Below the pieces are notes generated by a model. That model saw only the letters and a list, made by a program, of their open reading frames with translations. It was not told where the DNA came from and searched no databases. This document shows, in pieces, positions 26,488 through 35,154 of a stretch of DNA of 64,000 nucleotides (the stretch's first letter is position 1; each line of letters starts with the position of its first letter). The translations under genes were made by a program, and so were the position numbers. Source of the DNA: JAJPGZ01 sp038229295 (lineage in GTDB: Bacteria > Verrucomicrobiota > Verrucomicrobiia > Chthoniobacterales > UBA10450); NCBI GenBank assembly GCA_038229295.1, contig JBBROO010000006.1, positions 1-64,000 of the forward strand, written 5' to 3'.

Positions 26488-26954
26488 TTGTCATCCCGAG
26501 CCGCGCAGACGGCGAGGGACCTCACCTATTCAGGGAGGATGTACCGTTTACCCAAATCCTCCCACGTAGGGTTAAGCGTCCGCACAAGATCATTTTTCTT
26601 TTCCCGCCGCCAACCTTTGATTTCTTTTTCGCGCGAGATGGCGTCGCGCACGTCCTCAAAGCTCTCGTAATAAACGAGACGATCGACTTTGTAGCGGTTG
26701 GTGAAACTGCGCTTCGAAGTGTTGGTGTGAAACCATAACCGGCGCTCCAGACTGTTCGTGACGCCGGTATACAAAACGACGCGGCTTCGATTCGTCATCA
26801 TGTAAACGTAGTAGGTGTTGTCCAACGCGCGCGCTGTCATCCTGAACGGAGTGAAGGATCTCGCGCAAGATTGTTTGATTCACGCTCGTTATTTGTGTGA
26901 CCGAAACTTCGTCGGAGAGGTCCCTCGCCGTCTGCGCGGCTCGGGATGACAAGG
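26488..26954. mobile_element. Inverted-repeat unit carrying a GIY-YIG nuclease gene
   Basis: Near-identical inverted arms lie at 26488-26526 (starts TTGTCATCCCGAGCCGCGCA) and 26915-26954 (ends TGCGCGGCTCGGGATGACAA). They match over roughly 36 bases. Between them is one gene of 104 codons. A third, more diverged arm (26834-26864, GTCATCCTGAACGGAGTGAA) lies at the gene's start. No transposase is present. The arrangement suggests the nuclease moves or maintains the repeat, as RAYT does for REPs; this is inference. Confidence 0.6.
26526..26840 (-). CDS. Single-domain GIY-YIG endonuclease superfamily protein
   Basis: 104 residues, essentially one GIY-YIG domain as in the UvrC N-terminus or YhbQ group. 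Visible motifs are YYVYMMTNR and VLYTGVTNSLERRLWFH, including the Tyr and Arg positions of the active site, then VDRLVYYESFEDVRDAISREKEIKGW with the catalytic Glu region. The ATG is the terminal ATGAC of a repeat arm. The stop abuts the other arm, so coding and repeat boundaries coincide. The real biochemical activity is unknown. Confidence 0.85.
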   Translation of the reverse strand: MTARALDNTYYVYMMTNRSRVVLYTGVTNSLERRLWFHTNTSKRSFTNRYKVDRLVYYESFEDVRDAISREKEIKGWRREKKNDLVRTLNPTWEDLGKRYILPE

Positions 26955-26963
26955 CAATATTAG

Positions 26964-27611
26964 CTACGCGCCGCGCAGTTCGCGGATCGCTTCGGCGTAA
27001 TTTTCCGTGTGGAAGATCGACGTGCCGGCGACGAGAACGTTCGCGCCGCTTTCGATTGAGACGCGCGCGGTTTCGGTGTTGATGCCGCCGTCGACTTCGA
27101 TGTCGATCTTGGCGTTGAGCGATTTCGCGCGTTTCAGTTTTTGCATTTGATCGGCGCGGAATGGTTGACCGCCGAATCCGGGATGGACGGTCATGACGAG
27201 TAACATGTCGATCTTGTCGAGGAACGGTTCGACCGACTCGAAGGGCGTTCCAGGATTCAGCGCCAGGCCGACACGACATTTCGCGTCGCGGATTTGTTGC
27301 AGGGTTTGGGGGACATCGTGTTTCGATTCGGATTCAACGTGGACGGTGATCGAGTTCGCGCCGGCTTTCACGAAACGCGGGACGTAATGATCCGCATGTT
27401 CGATCATCAAGTGGACATCGAGTGGCAGCTTCGTTAGGCCACGGACAAGATCGACAATCGCCGGGCCGAAAGAAATGTTGTCGACGAAATGGCCGTCCAT
27501 GATGTCGCAATGGATCCAATCGGCGCCGGCGGTTTCCACTTTGCGAACTTCTTCCGCCAACTTCGAAAAGTCGGCGGCGAGAATGGACGGGGCGACGATT
27601 GTTTTCGGCAT
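26964..27611 (-). CDS. rpe: Ribulose-phosphate 3-epimerase
   Basis: 215 residues, full length TIM barrel. The N-terminus is IVAPSILAADFSKLAEEV; HCDIMDGHFVDNISFGP and DVHLMIEH carry metal-binding His and Asp residues; MTVHPGFGGQPF and EVDGGIN complete the active site. It interconverts ribulose- and xylulose-5-phosphate in the pentose phosphate path. Three 10-mer copies lie inside. The leader repeat at 27619-27655 ends just before the ATG. Confidence 0.96.
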   Translation of the reverse strand: MPKTIVAPSILAADFSKLAEEVRKVETAGADWIHCDIMDGHFVDNISFGPAIVDLVRGLTKLPLDVHLMIEHADHYVPRFVKAGANSITVHVESESKHDVPQTLQQIRDAKCRVGLALNPGTPFESVEPFLDKIDMLLVMTVHPGFGGQPFRADQMQKLKRAKSLNAKIDIEVDGGINTETARVSIESGANVLVAGTSIFHTENYAEAIRELRGA

Positions 27612-27618
27612 GGCAGCA

Positions 27619-27655
27619 AACGTTCAACGCTCAACGCTCAACGTTCAACGCTCAA
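27619..27655 (-). repeat. Tandem leader repeat upstream of rpe
   Basis: Units AACGTTCAACGCTC and TCAACGCTCAACG on the plus strand run up to within eight bases of the rpe ATG. This is nearly the same array, orientation and distance as before pheS (11661-11692). Confidence 0.7.
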
Positions 27656-27728
27656 TTCAGATGTCGCTTGTTCGTCATTCGTCATTCGGGCTTCGGCATT
27701 CCGGCGCAGCCGCTCATATATTAAGAGC

Positions 27729-27757
27729 TTGACGATGCGAGGGCGTGTTTCATGTTA
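27729..27757 (+). promoter_or_regulatory. Possible promoter of the mre operon
   Basis: TTGACG at 27729 is a good -35 match. The best -10 at 16-17 bases is weak (CATGTT/ATGTTA). It lies about 95 bases before the mreB start, in the only long upstream gap, with a 10-mer copy in between (27781). Low confidence. Confidence 0.3.
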
Positions 27758-27828
27758 CGGGCGTTTCAGCCGGGTCGCGCAAGATCGACAATCGCATGCG
27801 CGCCGACGCCTGAAGGAAATCTAATTTC

Positions 27829-28866
27829 ATGTTCAACGGACTCTTCGGCTTCCTATCGAGCGACATCGGGATTGATCTCGGCACAGCCAACACGCTCGTT
27901 TACGTAAAAGACCAGGGCATCGTGTTACGCGAGCCGTCGGTCGTGGCGGTGCAAGCGGGGACGAACAAAGTTCTCGCGGTCGGCGATGAAGCGAAGCGCA
28001 TGCTCGGCCGCACGCCGGCGAACATTGTCGCGGTGCGTCCGTTGAAAGATGGAGTCATCGCGGACTTCGAAGTGACCGAAGCGATGTTGCGGCATTTTAT
28101 TTCCAAAGTTCACAATCGTCGCGTGCGTGCGCGGCCGCGGGTCGTCATAGCGGTTCCATCGGGAATTACGGAAGTGGAGAAGCGCGCAGTCCGCGAATCA
28201 GCGACGCACGCGGGCGCGCGTGAAGTGTACTTAATAGAAGAGCCGATGGCGGCGGCGATCGGCGTCGGACTTCCGGTGCAAGATCCGGCCGGCAACATGA
28301 TCATCGACATCGGCGGCGGCACGACTGAGGTGGCGTTGATTTCGCTTTCCGGAATTGTGTTCAGCCGCAGCGTGCGGGTGGCGGGCGACGAGCTTGATGA
28401 AGCGATCGTGCAATACATGAAGCGCGCTTACAACCTGATGGTGGGCGAGCGCACGGCGGAAGAGATTAAAATTAAAATCGGGTCGGCTTATCCGAGCGAG
28501 AAGGAAACGAGCGTGGAGGTGAAAGGCCGCGATCTGGTCGCGGGATTGCCGAAGACATTGATGATCACTTCGCAGGAAGTGCGCGAGGCGTTGCTCGAGC
28601 CGATCTCGACCATCGTGGATTCGGTGCGCATCACGCTGGAGCGTTGTCCGCCGGAACTTTCGGCTGACCTGGTCGATCGCGGATTGGTGTTGGCGGGCGG
28701 CGGCGCGTTGTTGCGCGGCTTCGATAAACTTTTGAGCGAGGAGACTGGTTTGCCTGTCCATGTTGCGGAAGATCCGCTGAGTGCGGTGGCGGAAGGAACG
28801 GGCAAATGCCTCAATGAACTTAAATTTTTGCGTCAAGTGGCTTCAGCAGATCGCCAGTGGCGCTGA
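27829..28866 (+). CDS. mreB: Rod shape-determining actin homologue MreB
   Basis: 345 residues. Actin-fold nucleotide motifs are complete: IGIDLGTANTLVYVKDQGI (phosphate 1), MIIDIGGGTTEVALISL (phosphate 2) and LVLAGGGALLRGFD (adenosine). The N-terminal MFNGLFGFL is the short amphipathic membrane anchor. MreB filaments direct lateral wall synthesis. It heads mreB-mreC-mreD-mrdA, which suggests rod-shaped cells. Confidence 0.97.
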   Translation: MFNGLFGFLSSDIGIDLGTANTLVYVKDQGIVLREPSVVAVQAGTNKVLAVGDEAKRMLGRTPANIVAVRPLKDGVIADFEVTEAMLRHFISKVHNRRVRARPRVVIAVPSGITEVEKRAVRESATHAGAREVYLIEEPMAAAIGVGLPVQDPAGNMIIDIGGGTTEVALISLSGIVFSRSVRVAGDELDEAIVQYMKRAYNLMVGERTAEEIKIKIGSAYPSEKETSVEVKGRDLVAGLPKTLMITSQEVREALLEPISTIVDSVRITLERCPPELSADLVDRGLVLAGGGALLRGFDKLLSEETGLPVHVAEDPLSAVAEGTGKCLNELKFLRQVASADRQWR

Positions 28867-28923
28867 TTCCGGTAGGGCCGGCGCGCCTGCCGTAAGATCG
28901 ACAAGCAAACGTCGAGGGATGCG

Positions 28924-29727
28924 ATGAAACGATCCAGCATCATCGCGCTGCTGGTCCTCGGCGCCATTCTGGGACTGCTGTTCAATCTCGGGCCGGACAA
29001 AACGCGCGGCGTGCAAGGACAAGTTTATCAGTTGCTCTCGCCTTTCCTAACGAGCGGGTCAGGAATCCAGAAACAAATCACGCAAGTGCGGACGGGATTA
29101 AAGTCGCTCGAAGAACTCGAGCGCGACAACAACGCGTTGCAAACTGAAAACCGGCAGCTCAAAGCAACGAATCAGGCCTTGCGCGATGTCGAACATGAAG
29201 TGAATCGATTGCGCCACGCGCTGAATTATCGCGAGCGTTCGGTTTTCAAATTGGTGCCGGCGGAAATTATTGCGCGGGATTCGTCGACGTGGTGGCACAC
29301 GGTGACGATCAATCGCGGGAAGGAAGACAAAATCGAAGGCGATATGCCGGTGGTGACGGACGAAGGATTAGTCGGGAAGACGACGACGGTGAGCGAGAAT
29401 ATTTCGATCGTCCTGTTAGTGTCGGACGAGAATTGCAAAGTGGCCGCTTCGGTCGAAGGAACGCGCGAGCAGGGGATCGTCTCGGGTGAGCGCGTGACCG
29501 GCGGATTAACGCCGATGTTGAACCTGAATTTTCTGTCGAAGCAGGCGAACCTGCAGCCGGGGCAAAAATCGTTTACGTCAGGGGTGGGCGGAGTTTTTCC
29601 GTCGGGATTACTGATTGGCGCGGTGAAAAGTTTTCGCACGCGCGAGTTAGACGGACAAGCGCAGCTGACGCCCGCTGTCGATCTTTCACACTTGGAGGAC
29701 GTGTTCGTGGTGACGGGGCGAAAATGA
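28924..29727 (+). CDS. mreC: Rod shape-determining protein MreC
   Basis: 267 residues. One membrane helix (about 7-24) is followed by a coiled coil (about 55-105, rich in Leu/Asn/Arg heptads) and the two beta-barrel MreC domains (ARDSSTWWHTVTINRGKEDKI, VVTDEGLVGKT). The periplasmic protein couples MreB to the PBP2/RodA synthase. It lies 57 bases after mreB, with a 10-mer copy in the gap, and overlaps mreD by four bases. Confidence 0.95.
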   Translation: MKRSSIIALLVLGAILGLLFNLGPDKTRGVQGQVYQLLSPFLTSGSGIQKQITQVRTGLKSLEELERDNNALQTENRQLKATNQALRDVEHEVNRLRHALNYRERSVFKLVPAEIIARDSSTWWHTVTINRGKEDKIEGDMPVVTDEGLVGKTTTVSENISIVLLVSDENCKVAASVEGTREQGIVSGERVTGGLTPMLNLNFLSKQANLQPGQKSFTSGVGGVFPSGLLIGAVKSFRTRELDGQAQLTPAVDLSHLEDVFVVTGRK

Positions 29728-30263
29728 TTTTCTTTGCCATTCTGCTGGTGCTGATTTTCGTCGCGCAAATCGCGGAGTTTTTCATTCCGGCGCTGCCCTG
29801 GCTCTACAACGCACATATTTATCTGGTGCCGCTGATTGTCTTTTACGGCGCGATGGTGCTGCCATTTCCATTCATGCTCGCGCTCGCATTTTACGCCGGT
29901 ATTCTGCTCGACACGTTGACGGTGCAAGTGATCGGCCCCCGAGTTGAAATTTCACTCGGATGGTCAATACTTCTCTACGCTGTGCTGGCCGGTATCATGC
30001 AAGGGCTGAGGCCGCTTTTCGTTCGCGGACGCTGGGAAGTGCATTGTGTGATGGCTGGTGTTTGCACGTCGGCAATTATTTTGGCGCAATATTTCATGAT
30101 CACGTTTCGGCGCGGGACGTTCACGTTTCCGCGTGAGGTGTGGTGGCAAATCGGCGCGCCGGGGCTGATCGCGATTCTGATTTCGCCCATCGTCTTCTAC
30201 ATTTTGCATTGGATCGCGCAGGCGACGTATCCGAATTTGCCGGGAAGAGATCGCTTCGAATGA
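29724..30263 (+). CDS. mreD: Rod shape-determining membrane protein MreD
   Basis: 179 residues with five to six hydrophobic segments, the typical size and hydropathy of MreD. Sequence identity in this family is always low; position is the main evidence. It overlaps mreC by four bases and mrdA by four bases (ATGA). Confidence 0.88.
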   Translation: MIFFAILLVLIFVAQIAEFFIPALPWLYNAHIYLVPLIVFYGAMVLPFPFMLALAFYAGILLDTLTVQVIGPRVEISLGWSILLYAVLAGIMQGLRPLFVRGRWEVHCVMAGVCTSAIILAQYFMITFRRGTFTFPREVWWQIGAPGLIAILISPIVFYILHWIAQATYPNLPGRDRFE

Positions 30264-32518
30264 ACCGGCGCAAACTTAACCCGCGTTTGCGGATTCAATT
30301 TCTCGGGCTGCTAATGTTGTTAGGCTTGGCCGCGCTCGGGTTGCGGCTCTGGTGGATCCAGGTGGCGCATGGTGCGGAATGGACGGCGCAGATTCGCGGG
30401 AGCTCGCAAGCGACGGTGCGCATCCCCTCCGTGCGCGGTGAAATCAAAGACCGCAACGGAATGACGCTGGTGCAAAACCGCGCCAGCTACGAAGTGGATT
30501 TTTATTTGCCGGAGATGGTGAAGGGATATCGCGAGCGCTACGGCCAGCCGCCGCTGGCGGAATACCGCACCATCATCAGCGGGATGCCGAAGGACCAAAA
30601 AGTTCCCGACATTATTAAGATCGTGAATGACGGCGTGGTGCCGCGATTGGACGATCTCGATCTTGCGCGGGATTACAACGCCGGCCAGTTGCAACGCCAC
30701 TTCCGCAACGACACGGAGGTGCCGTTCTCTTACATCAAGGACATTGATTTCCCGACGATGGCGAAATTTTCCGAGCACGATGTCGGACTTCCCGGCGTCG
30801 ATATCGCGATCAAGCCGGTGCGGTCCTACGTTTACGGCGCGCTCGCATCGCACCTGTTAGGCTATGTCGGCGCGCCGGACGACACGAACAAGGAAGAGGC
30901 AAAGAAGTTCACGTTTTATCAAGGAGACGTGGAAGGGAAATCGAACGTCGAGAAATCGATGGATGAATTTCTGCGCGGCAAACCGGGTGTGCGTTATCTC
31001 CGGCGAAATGCCAAAGGCGTGATCGATGGCGTATTGAAAGAAGATGCGCCGAAGCAGGGCGCGAATGTTTTCCTGACACTGGACGCGCGCATTCAGGCGA
31101 TCGCAGAGGAAGCGATGCGCGCGGTCAGCCGCGCCGGCGCAGTCGTTGTCGATCCAAACAACGGCAACATTTTGGCCATGACCTCGGTGCCGTCGTTCGA
31201 CCCAAACACATTTATTCCCAGCATTAAGAAGAAAGATTGGGAGGCGCTGCGCAAGGACGAGGGCGATCCGTTAGTCAATCGCGCGCTCAGCGCACTGCCG
31301 CCAGGCTCGACCTTTAAGCTCATCACCTCGTTCGCCGGATTGCGCGGATCGAAAAATCTCGCCGGTGCTAAATACAGCTGCAATGGCGGGGTGAGTTATG
31401 GCGATCACTTTTTCCGATGCTGGGTCGCCGAAAAACATTACACGCATGGCACCATCGGTCTGGCCGATGCGATCAAAGTTTCATGCGACTCGTTTTTCTA
31501 TCAGTACGGAAACGCTGCTGGCATTCAGTCGATTACCACTATTGGCAAAATGCTGGGAATCGGCGAAGGCTCCGGCCTGCAATTGTCTGGTGAACAAACC
31601 GGCAACATGCCTGGCCCGGAGTGGATGCAAATTCATCATCCGCAGGAACGCTGGTCGACAGCGCAAACGGCGAATGTTTCCATCGGCCAGGGCTACACGC
31701 TTGTTTCGCCTTTGCAGTTGGCCATGGCGTATGTCGCCGCAGCCAATGGCGGCACAGTTTATTACCCGCGTTTGATCGACAAGGTACTTAATCAGGACGG
31801 TACGCCGGTGGCCGACGAACAAAACAAACCGGTCAGCTTCGCGCCGCGCATGCGTGCCGATCTTCGCCGCGAAGTTTCACCGCAAGACATGGAACTCGTT
31901 AGGCGCGGTTTGTGGAAAGTGGTCAACGAAGAGGGAGGAACCGGCGGCAGAGCGCGTTTGAAAGATGTGGTCGTGGCTGGGAAAACCGGCACGGCGCAGG
32001 CGACCGATCGCGGCCACGAGGAGAACGTGGCGTGGTTCGCGTGCTTCGCGCCGTTTGATCATCCGAAATATGTCGTCGCCGTGATGGTGCAGGGCGCGTC
32101 CGGACACGGCGGCGAAGTCGCGGGACCCATCGCCACCCGCATTCTCGAACGCACGCTCGCGCAGGACGAAGGAAAGTTCGATATGCAGGTCGCGTGGCTC
32201 GCACCCGCGCATCACCCTAATCCACTCCAATTGATCAAGTCAGTGAGCTACGCTGGAAGTAACGTCGGCAGCGACGACGAAGAAGGCGCCGATAGCAGCC
32301 AGAGCGCGGCCGTACAATTGGCCAGCGATAATTCATCCCCGGATGTCGAACCGGAAGCTGATACGCAAGGCCAGGTGGCACGCAAGACACGCGCGCCGCG
32401 CGCCCAACCCGTTTCCAATGTGGTTCAACGTAAACCAAACTTTTTCGAAAGACTCTTTGGAAATAAACCCAGACAAGCTCCCGCGCCGGCTCCGCCGCCG
32501 GCCCGGCGCCGATTTTAG
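30260..32518 (+). CDS. mrdA: Penicillin-binding protein 2 (elongation transpeptidase)
   Basis: 752 residues. A single N-terminal membrane helix (about 15-35) is followed by the PBP dimerisation domain and the transpeptidase. The catalytic Ser350 lies in PPGSTFKLI, the SxN motif is near VSCDSFFYQYG, and KTG is at about Lys575 (VAGKTGTAQ). A ~110-residue acidic/Pro-rich tail (SDDEEGADSSQ and PAPAPPPARRRF) is longer than usual. The frame is open back to 30140, but ATG 30260 overlapping mreD is the natural start. rodA does not follow; rne does. Confidence 0.95.
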   Translation: MNRRKLNPRLRIQFLGLLMLLGLAALGLRLWWIQVAHGAEWTAQIRGSSQATVRIPSVRGEIKDRNGMTLVQNRASYEVDFYLPEMVKGYRERYGQPPLAEYRTIISGMPKDQKVPDIIKIVNDGVVPRLDDLDLARDYNAGQLQRHFRNDTEVPFSYIKDIDFPTMAKFSEHDVGLPGVDIAIKPVRSYVYGALASHLLGYVGAPDDTNKEEAKKFTFYQGDVEGKSNVEKSMDEFLRGKPGVRYLRRNAKGVIDGVLKEDAPKQGANVFLTLDARIQAIAEEAMRAVSRAGAVVVDPNNGNILAMTSVPSFDPNTFIPSIKKKDWEALRKDEGDPLVNRALSALPPGSTFKLITSFAGLRGSKNLAGAKYSCNGGVSYGDHFFRCWVAEKHYTHGTIGLADAIKVSCDSFFYQYGNAAGIQSITTIGKMLGIGEGSGLQLSGEQTGNMPGPEWMQIHHPQERWSTAQTANVSIGQGYTLVSPLQLAMAYVAAANGGTVYYPRLIDKVLNQDGTPVADEQNKPVSFAPRMRADLRREVSPQDMELVRRGLWKVVNEEGGTGGRARLKDVVVAGKTGTAQATDRGHEENVAWFACFAPFDHPKYVVAVMVQGASGHGGEVAGPIATRILERTLAQDEGKFDMQVAWLAPAHHPNPLQLIKSVSYAGSNVGSDDEEGADSSQSAAVQLASDNSSPDVEPEADTQGQVARKTRAPRAQPVSNVVQRKPNFFERLFGNKPRQAPAPAPPPARRRF

Positions 32519-32596
32519 TTAACATGTCGATCTAACGAGCAATGAATCCTGTTTGCACATTCGTTCGCGCGCAGATCGCACAACCATTTCAGATTT

Positions 32597-34168
32597 ATGT
32601 TAGACAAGGTACGAAAGATTTTAGGCATCACCTCACGCAAGACCGGCAACAAGATCATTGTCAGTGTGGAAAAACTCGAGCGCCGCGTGGCGTTGCTCGA
32701 GAATGGGCGACTTGAGGAATACAGCGTCGAGCGGGAGAGCTCGCGCAATATCGTCGGCAGTGTTTTCAAAGGACGGGTCAAGAATATCGAGATGGGATTG
32801 AAGGCGATGTTCGTCGACATCGGCTTCGAGAAAAATGCGTTCCTGCATTTTTGGGACGCGATCCCCGCCGCGCTCGACAGCGGCATCGAAGAAATCGATC
32901 GGCCGGGACGGAAGCAAAAGAAACGGATCACGGCGAAAGATATCCCGAGCATTTATCCGGTCGGCTCGGAAGTCATCGTGCAGGTGACGAAGGGTCCGAT
33001 CGGAACAAAAGGGCCGCGGGTGACGACGAATTTAAGTTTTGCCGGTCGTTATCTCGTCTTGATGCCGTTCAGCGATCGCAGCGGCGTCTCGCGCAAGATC
33101 GAGGATCCGAAAGAGCGGGATCGCCTGCGAAAAATTTTGCGCGAGCTGGATATTCCGGACGGCATCGGCGTCATCATTCGCACGGTCGGTGAAGGACAAC
33201 GCGCACGATATTTCGTCCGCGATTTGCGCTTCCTTCTCGATCAATGGACGAAGGTTGAGCAGAACATAAACTCGCAACCGGCACCGTCGCGCGTTTTCGA
33301 AGAGCCTGGTTTGGTGGAGCGAACAGTGCGGGATTTTCTGACCGAAGAAATCGACGAAGTGCTTTGTGACGATCAAGCATCGGTCGATCGAATGAGCGAT
33401 ATGGTGGGAGAAATCTCGCGGCGTGCGCGAAACCGGATCAAGTTTTACGACGGCGCGGCGCCGGTCTTCGAAGCGTTTGGAGTGCAAAAACAAATCGACG
33501 ACGCATTCCATCGACAGGTTTGGCTGCGCTGCGGGGGCTACATTGTCATCGATGAAACCGAAGCGCTCGTGGCCATCGACGTAAATACCGGCCGCAACAA
33601 AGGCGGGCGCGACGTCGAGAAGACGATTTTGCAAACGAACCTGGAAGCGGCCGATGAAATCGCACGACAGCTGCGACTGCGAAACGTGGGCGGATTAATC
33701 ATTGGCGATTTCATCGACATGAAGAGCCGCAAAGACCAGCAGCTCGTTTACAGCTTGATGAAGGAGCGGTTGCGGCGTGATAAAGCCAAGACGCATGTGC
33801 TGCCGATCTCGCAGCTGGGCTTGATGGAGATGACCCGGCAGCGCGCGCAGGAAAGTCTCAGCGACACCATTTACGAAAACTGCCCGTACTGCAGCGGGCG
33901 CGGTGTTGTCAAGACGTCGATGACCACAAGCGTGGAATTGCATCGCACGCTTAACACCGTCATGCGGAAATATCAGGACAGCGTCCATGAAATCCGGGTG
34001 ATCCTTAATCCGGACGTGCTGAAAAGATTGAAAGAAGAAGATGAAGAGCTTTTGGTTGAACTCGAGCGGCGCTATGCCGGTCGGTTAATGTTCCGCGGCG
34101 ATCCCGCTTTTCATCACGAAAAATTTGTCATTACCGATGCGAACTCGGGCGCAGAATTAAAGCCGTAA
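32597..34168 (+). CDS. rng: Ribonuclease E/G family endoribonuclease
   Basis: 523 residues, catalytic part only, closer to RNase G in length. An S1-like domain (about 50-150, SVFKGRVKNIEMGLKAMFVDIG) precedes the DNase-I-like catalytic part with metal Asp residues in LVAIDVNTGRN and IGDFIDM. The zinc-link is CPYC. It processes 5'-monophosphorylated rRNA and mRNA. Downstream linkage to mre genes recalls the E. coli mreBCD-rng neighbourhood. The TAA stop is part of a 10-mer copy (34167). Confidence 0.92.
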   Translation: MLDKVRKILGITSRKTGNKIIVSVEKLERRVALLENGRLEEYSVERESSRNIVGSVFKGRVKNIEMGLKAMFVDIGFEKNAFLHFWDAIPAALDSGIEEIDRPGRKQKKRITAKDIPSIYPVGSEVIVQVTKGPIGTKGPRVTTNLSFAGRYLVLMPFSDRSGVSRKIEDPKERDRLRKILRELDIPDGIGVIIRTVGEGQRARYFVRDLRFLLDQWTKVEQNINSQPAPSRVFEEPGLVERTVRDFLTEEIDEVLCDDQASVDRMSDMVGEISRRARNRIKFYDGAAPVFEAFGVQKQIDDAFHRQVWLRCGGYIVIDETEALVAIDVNTGRNKGGRDVEKTILQTNLEAADEIARQLRLRNVGGLIIGDFIDMKSRKDQQLVYSLMKERLRRDKAKTHVLPISQLGLMEMTRQRAQESLSDTIYENCPYCSGRGVVKTSMTTSVELHRTLNTVMRKYQDSVHEIRVILNPDVLKRLKEEDEELLVELERRYAGRLMFRGDPAFHHEKFVITDANSGAELKP

Positions 34169-34296
34169 GATCGACAATCAACATTTGCCGAAAGCCTGGC
34201 TTCGATTTCTCGAGGGATCTGAGGGCCTAACCGGCGCCATTTTTTTCCTAATTAGTTGTTGACGATACCTGTATACATCGGTAAAAACCCAACCTT

Positions 34297-35055
34297 ATGA
34301 AGAGATTCACCTTAACCTTGACCATTTTGTGCGCCTTTTTTGCCCTGGCCTACGCCGGGACGGAAAGGTATTCCGGAAGAGAAAAAGAAGTTTTGCAGCC
34401 GGCACCACCGGCATGTGAGTGGTATCGCGCTCACGAATGGGATCTGAATATCTGGGGCACGTATGTGTTCTCCGCCAATACGGGCAACTACGATACACTG
34501 GATACGGATATTTTCGATTCAGCCAACACCGGCCGTCCTGACATTTTCGGAGAGACCGAGACCATTAACACCGGTCACACCAGCCGAGATCGCTTGACTG
34601 GCAAAGACAATACGTGGGGCGGTGGTGCAGACGTGAAGTTCTTCTTTAACAAATATTTTGGCCTCGGTGCCGAAGGTTTCGTTCTTGCGGCTCGAAATGC
34701 GGTTGGGGCTGGATTGGGAACGGCGACCTTCCGTTTTCCAATCGGTTGTTCGCGTTTTGCGCCCTATGTCTGGGGTGGTTTCGGAGCTCTCGGCGGCGGG
34801 GGCGGTTATGATCATTTCTTCAACGAACACCCGCGTCGACAACAATCCGGGGACGCCGCCACCGAAAAGTTCTACGACAGGTTCGTGCCGGATAATCATA
34901 CCCGTGTCGATGGACAGATTGGTGCCGGTATCGAAATTCGTATCACGCGGCACATCGGCGTGATGGGTGACTTCGCCTGGAACTTCATCGGCGGCCAAGA
35001 TTCCGACAATCAGGATTTCGGCATGGTGCGTAGCGGTATTACCTTGTCCTACTAA
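34297..35055 (+). CDS. Outer-membrane beta-barrel-like secreted protein
   Basis: 252 residues. Signal peptide about 1-20 (ends ALAYA). The rest shows alternating strands and aromatic girdle-like ends (WDLNIWGTYVF, GGADVKFFFNKYFGLGAEGFVL, RFAPYVWGGFGALGGGGGY) and terminates in ITLSY with a C-terminal aromatic, as outer-membrane barrels do. It may be an 8-10-strand OmpA/OmpW-like barrel. It is monocistronic with its own terminator. Function is unknown. Confidence 0.75.
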   Translation: MKRFTLTLTILCAFFALAYAGTERYSGREKEVLQPAPPACEWYRAHEWDLNIWGTYVFSANTGNYDTLDTDIFDSANTGRPDIFGETETINTGHTSRDRLTGKDNTWGGGADVKFFFNKYFGLGAEGFVLAARNAVGAGLGTATFRFPIGCSRFAPYVWGGFGALGGGGGYDHFFNEHPRRQQSGDAATEKFYDRFVPDNHTRVDGQIGAGIEIRITRHIGVMGDFAWNFIGGQDSDNQDFGMVRSGITLSY

Positions 35056-35073
35056 TCTAGCTCTTCAATTTAC

Positions 35074-35115
35074 AACGGCGGCATCCGGAAAAACGGGTGC
35101 CGCCGTTTTGTTTTG
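35074..35115 (+). terminator. Rho-independent terminator after the beta-barrel gene
   Basis: A perfect 10-bp stem (AACGGCGGCA at 35074-35083, TGCCGCCGTT at 35098-35107) is followed by TTGTTTTG. It lies 18 bases after the stop and may serve both convergent genes. Confidence 0.85.
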
Positions 35116-35154
35116 TCGTAGACGTGGGCGGGCGGAGTGCCTAACGAGGCCGGT

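Noticed and set aside
34255..34280. TTGACG...TATACA upstream of the beta-barrel gene as a sigma-70 promoter
   Set aside because: The spacing between the boxes is about seven bases, far too short for a -35/-10 pair.
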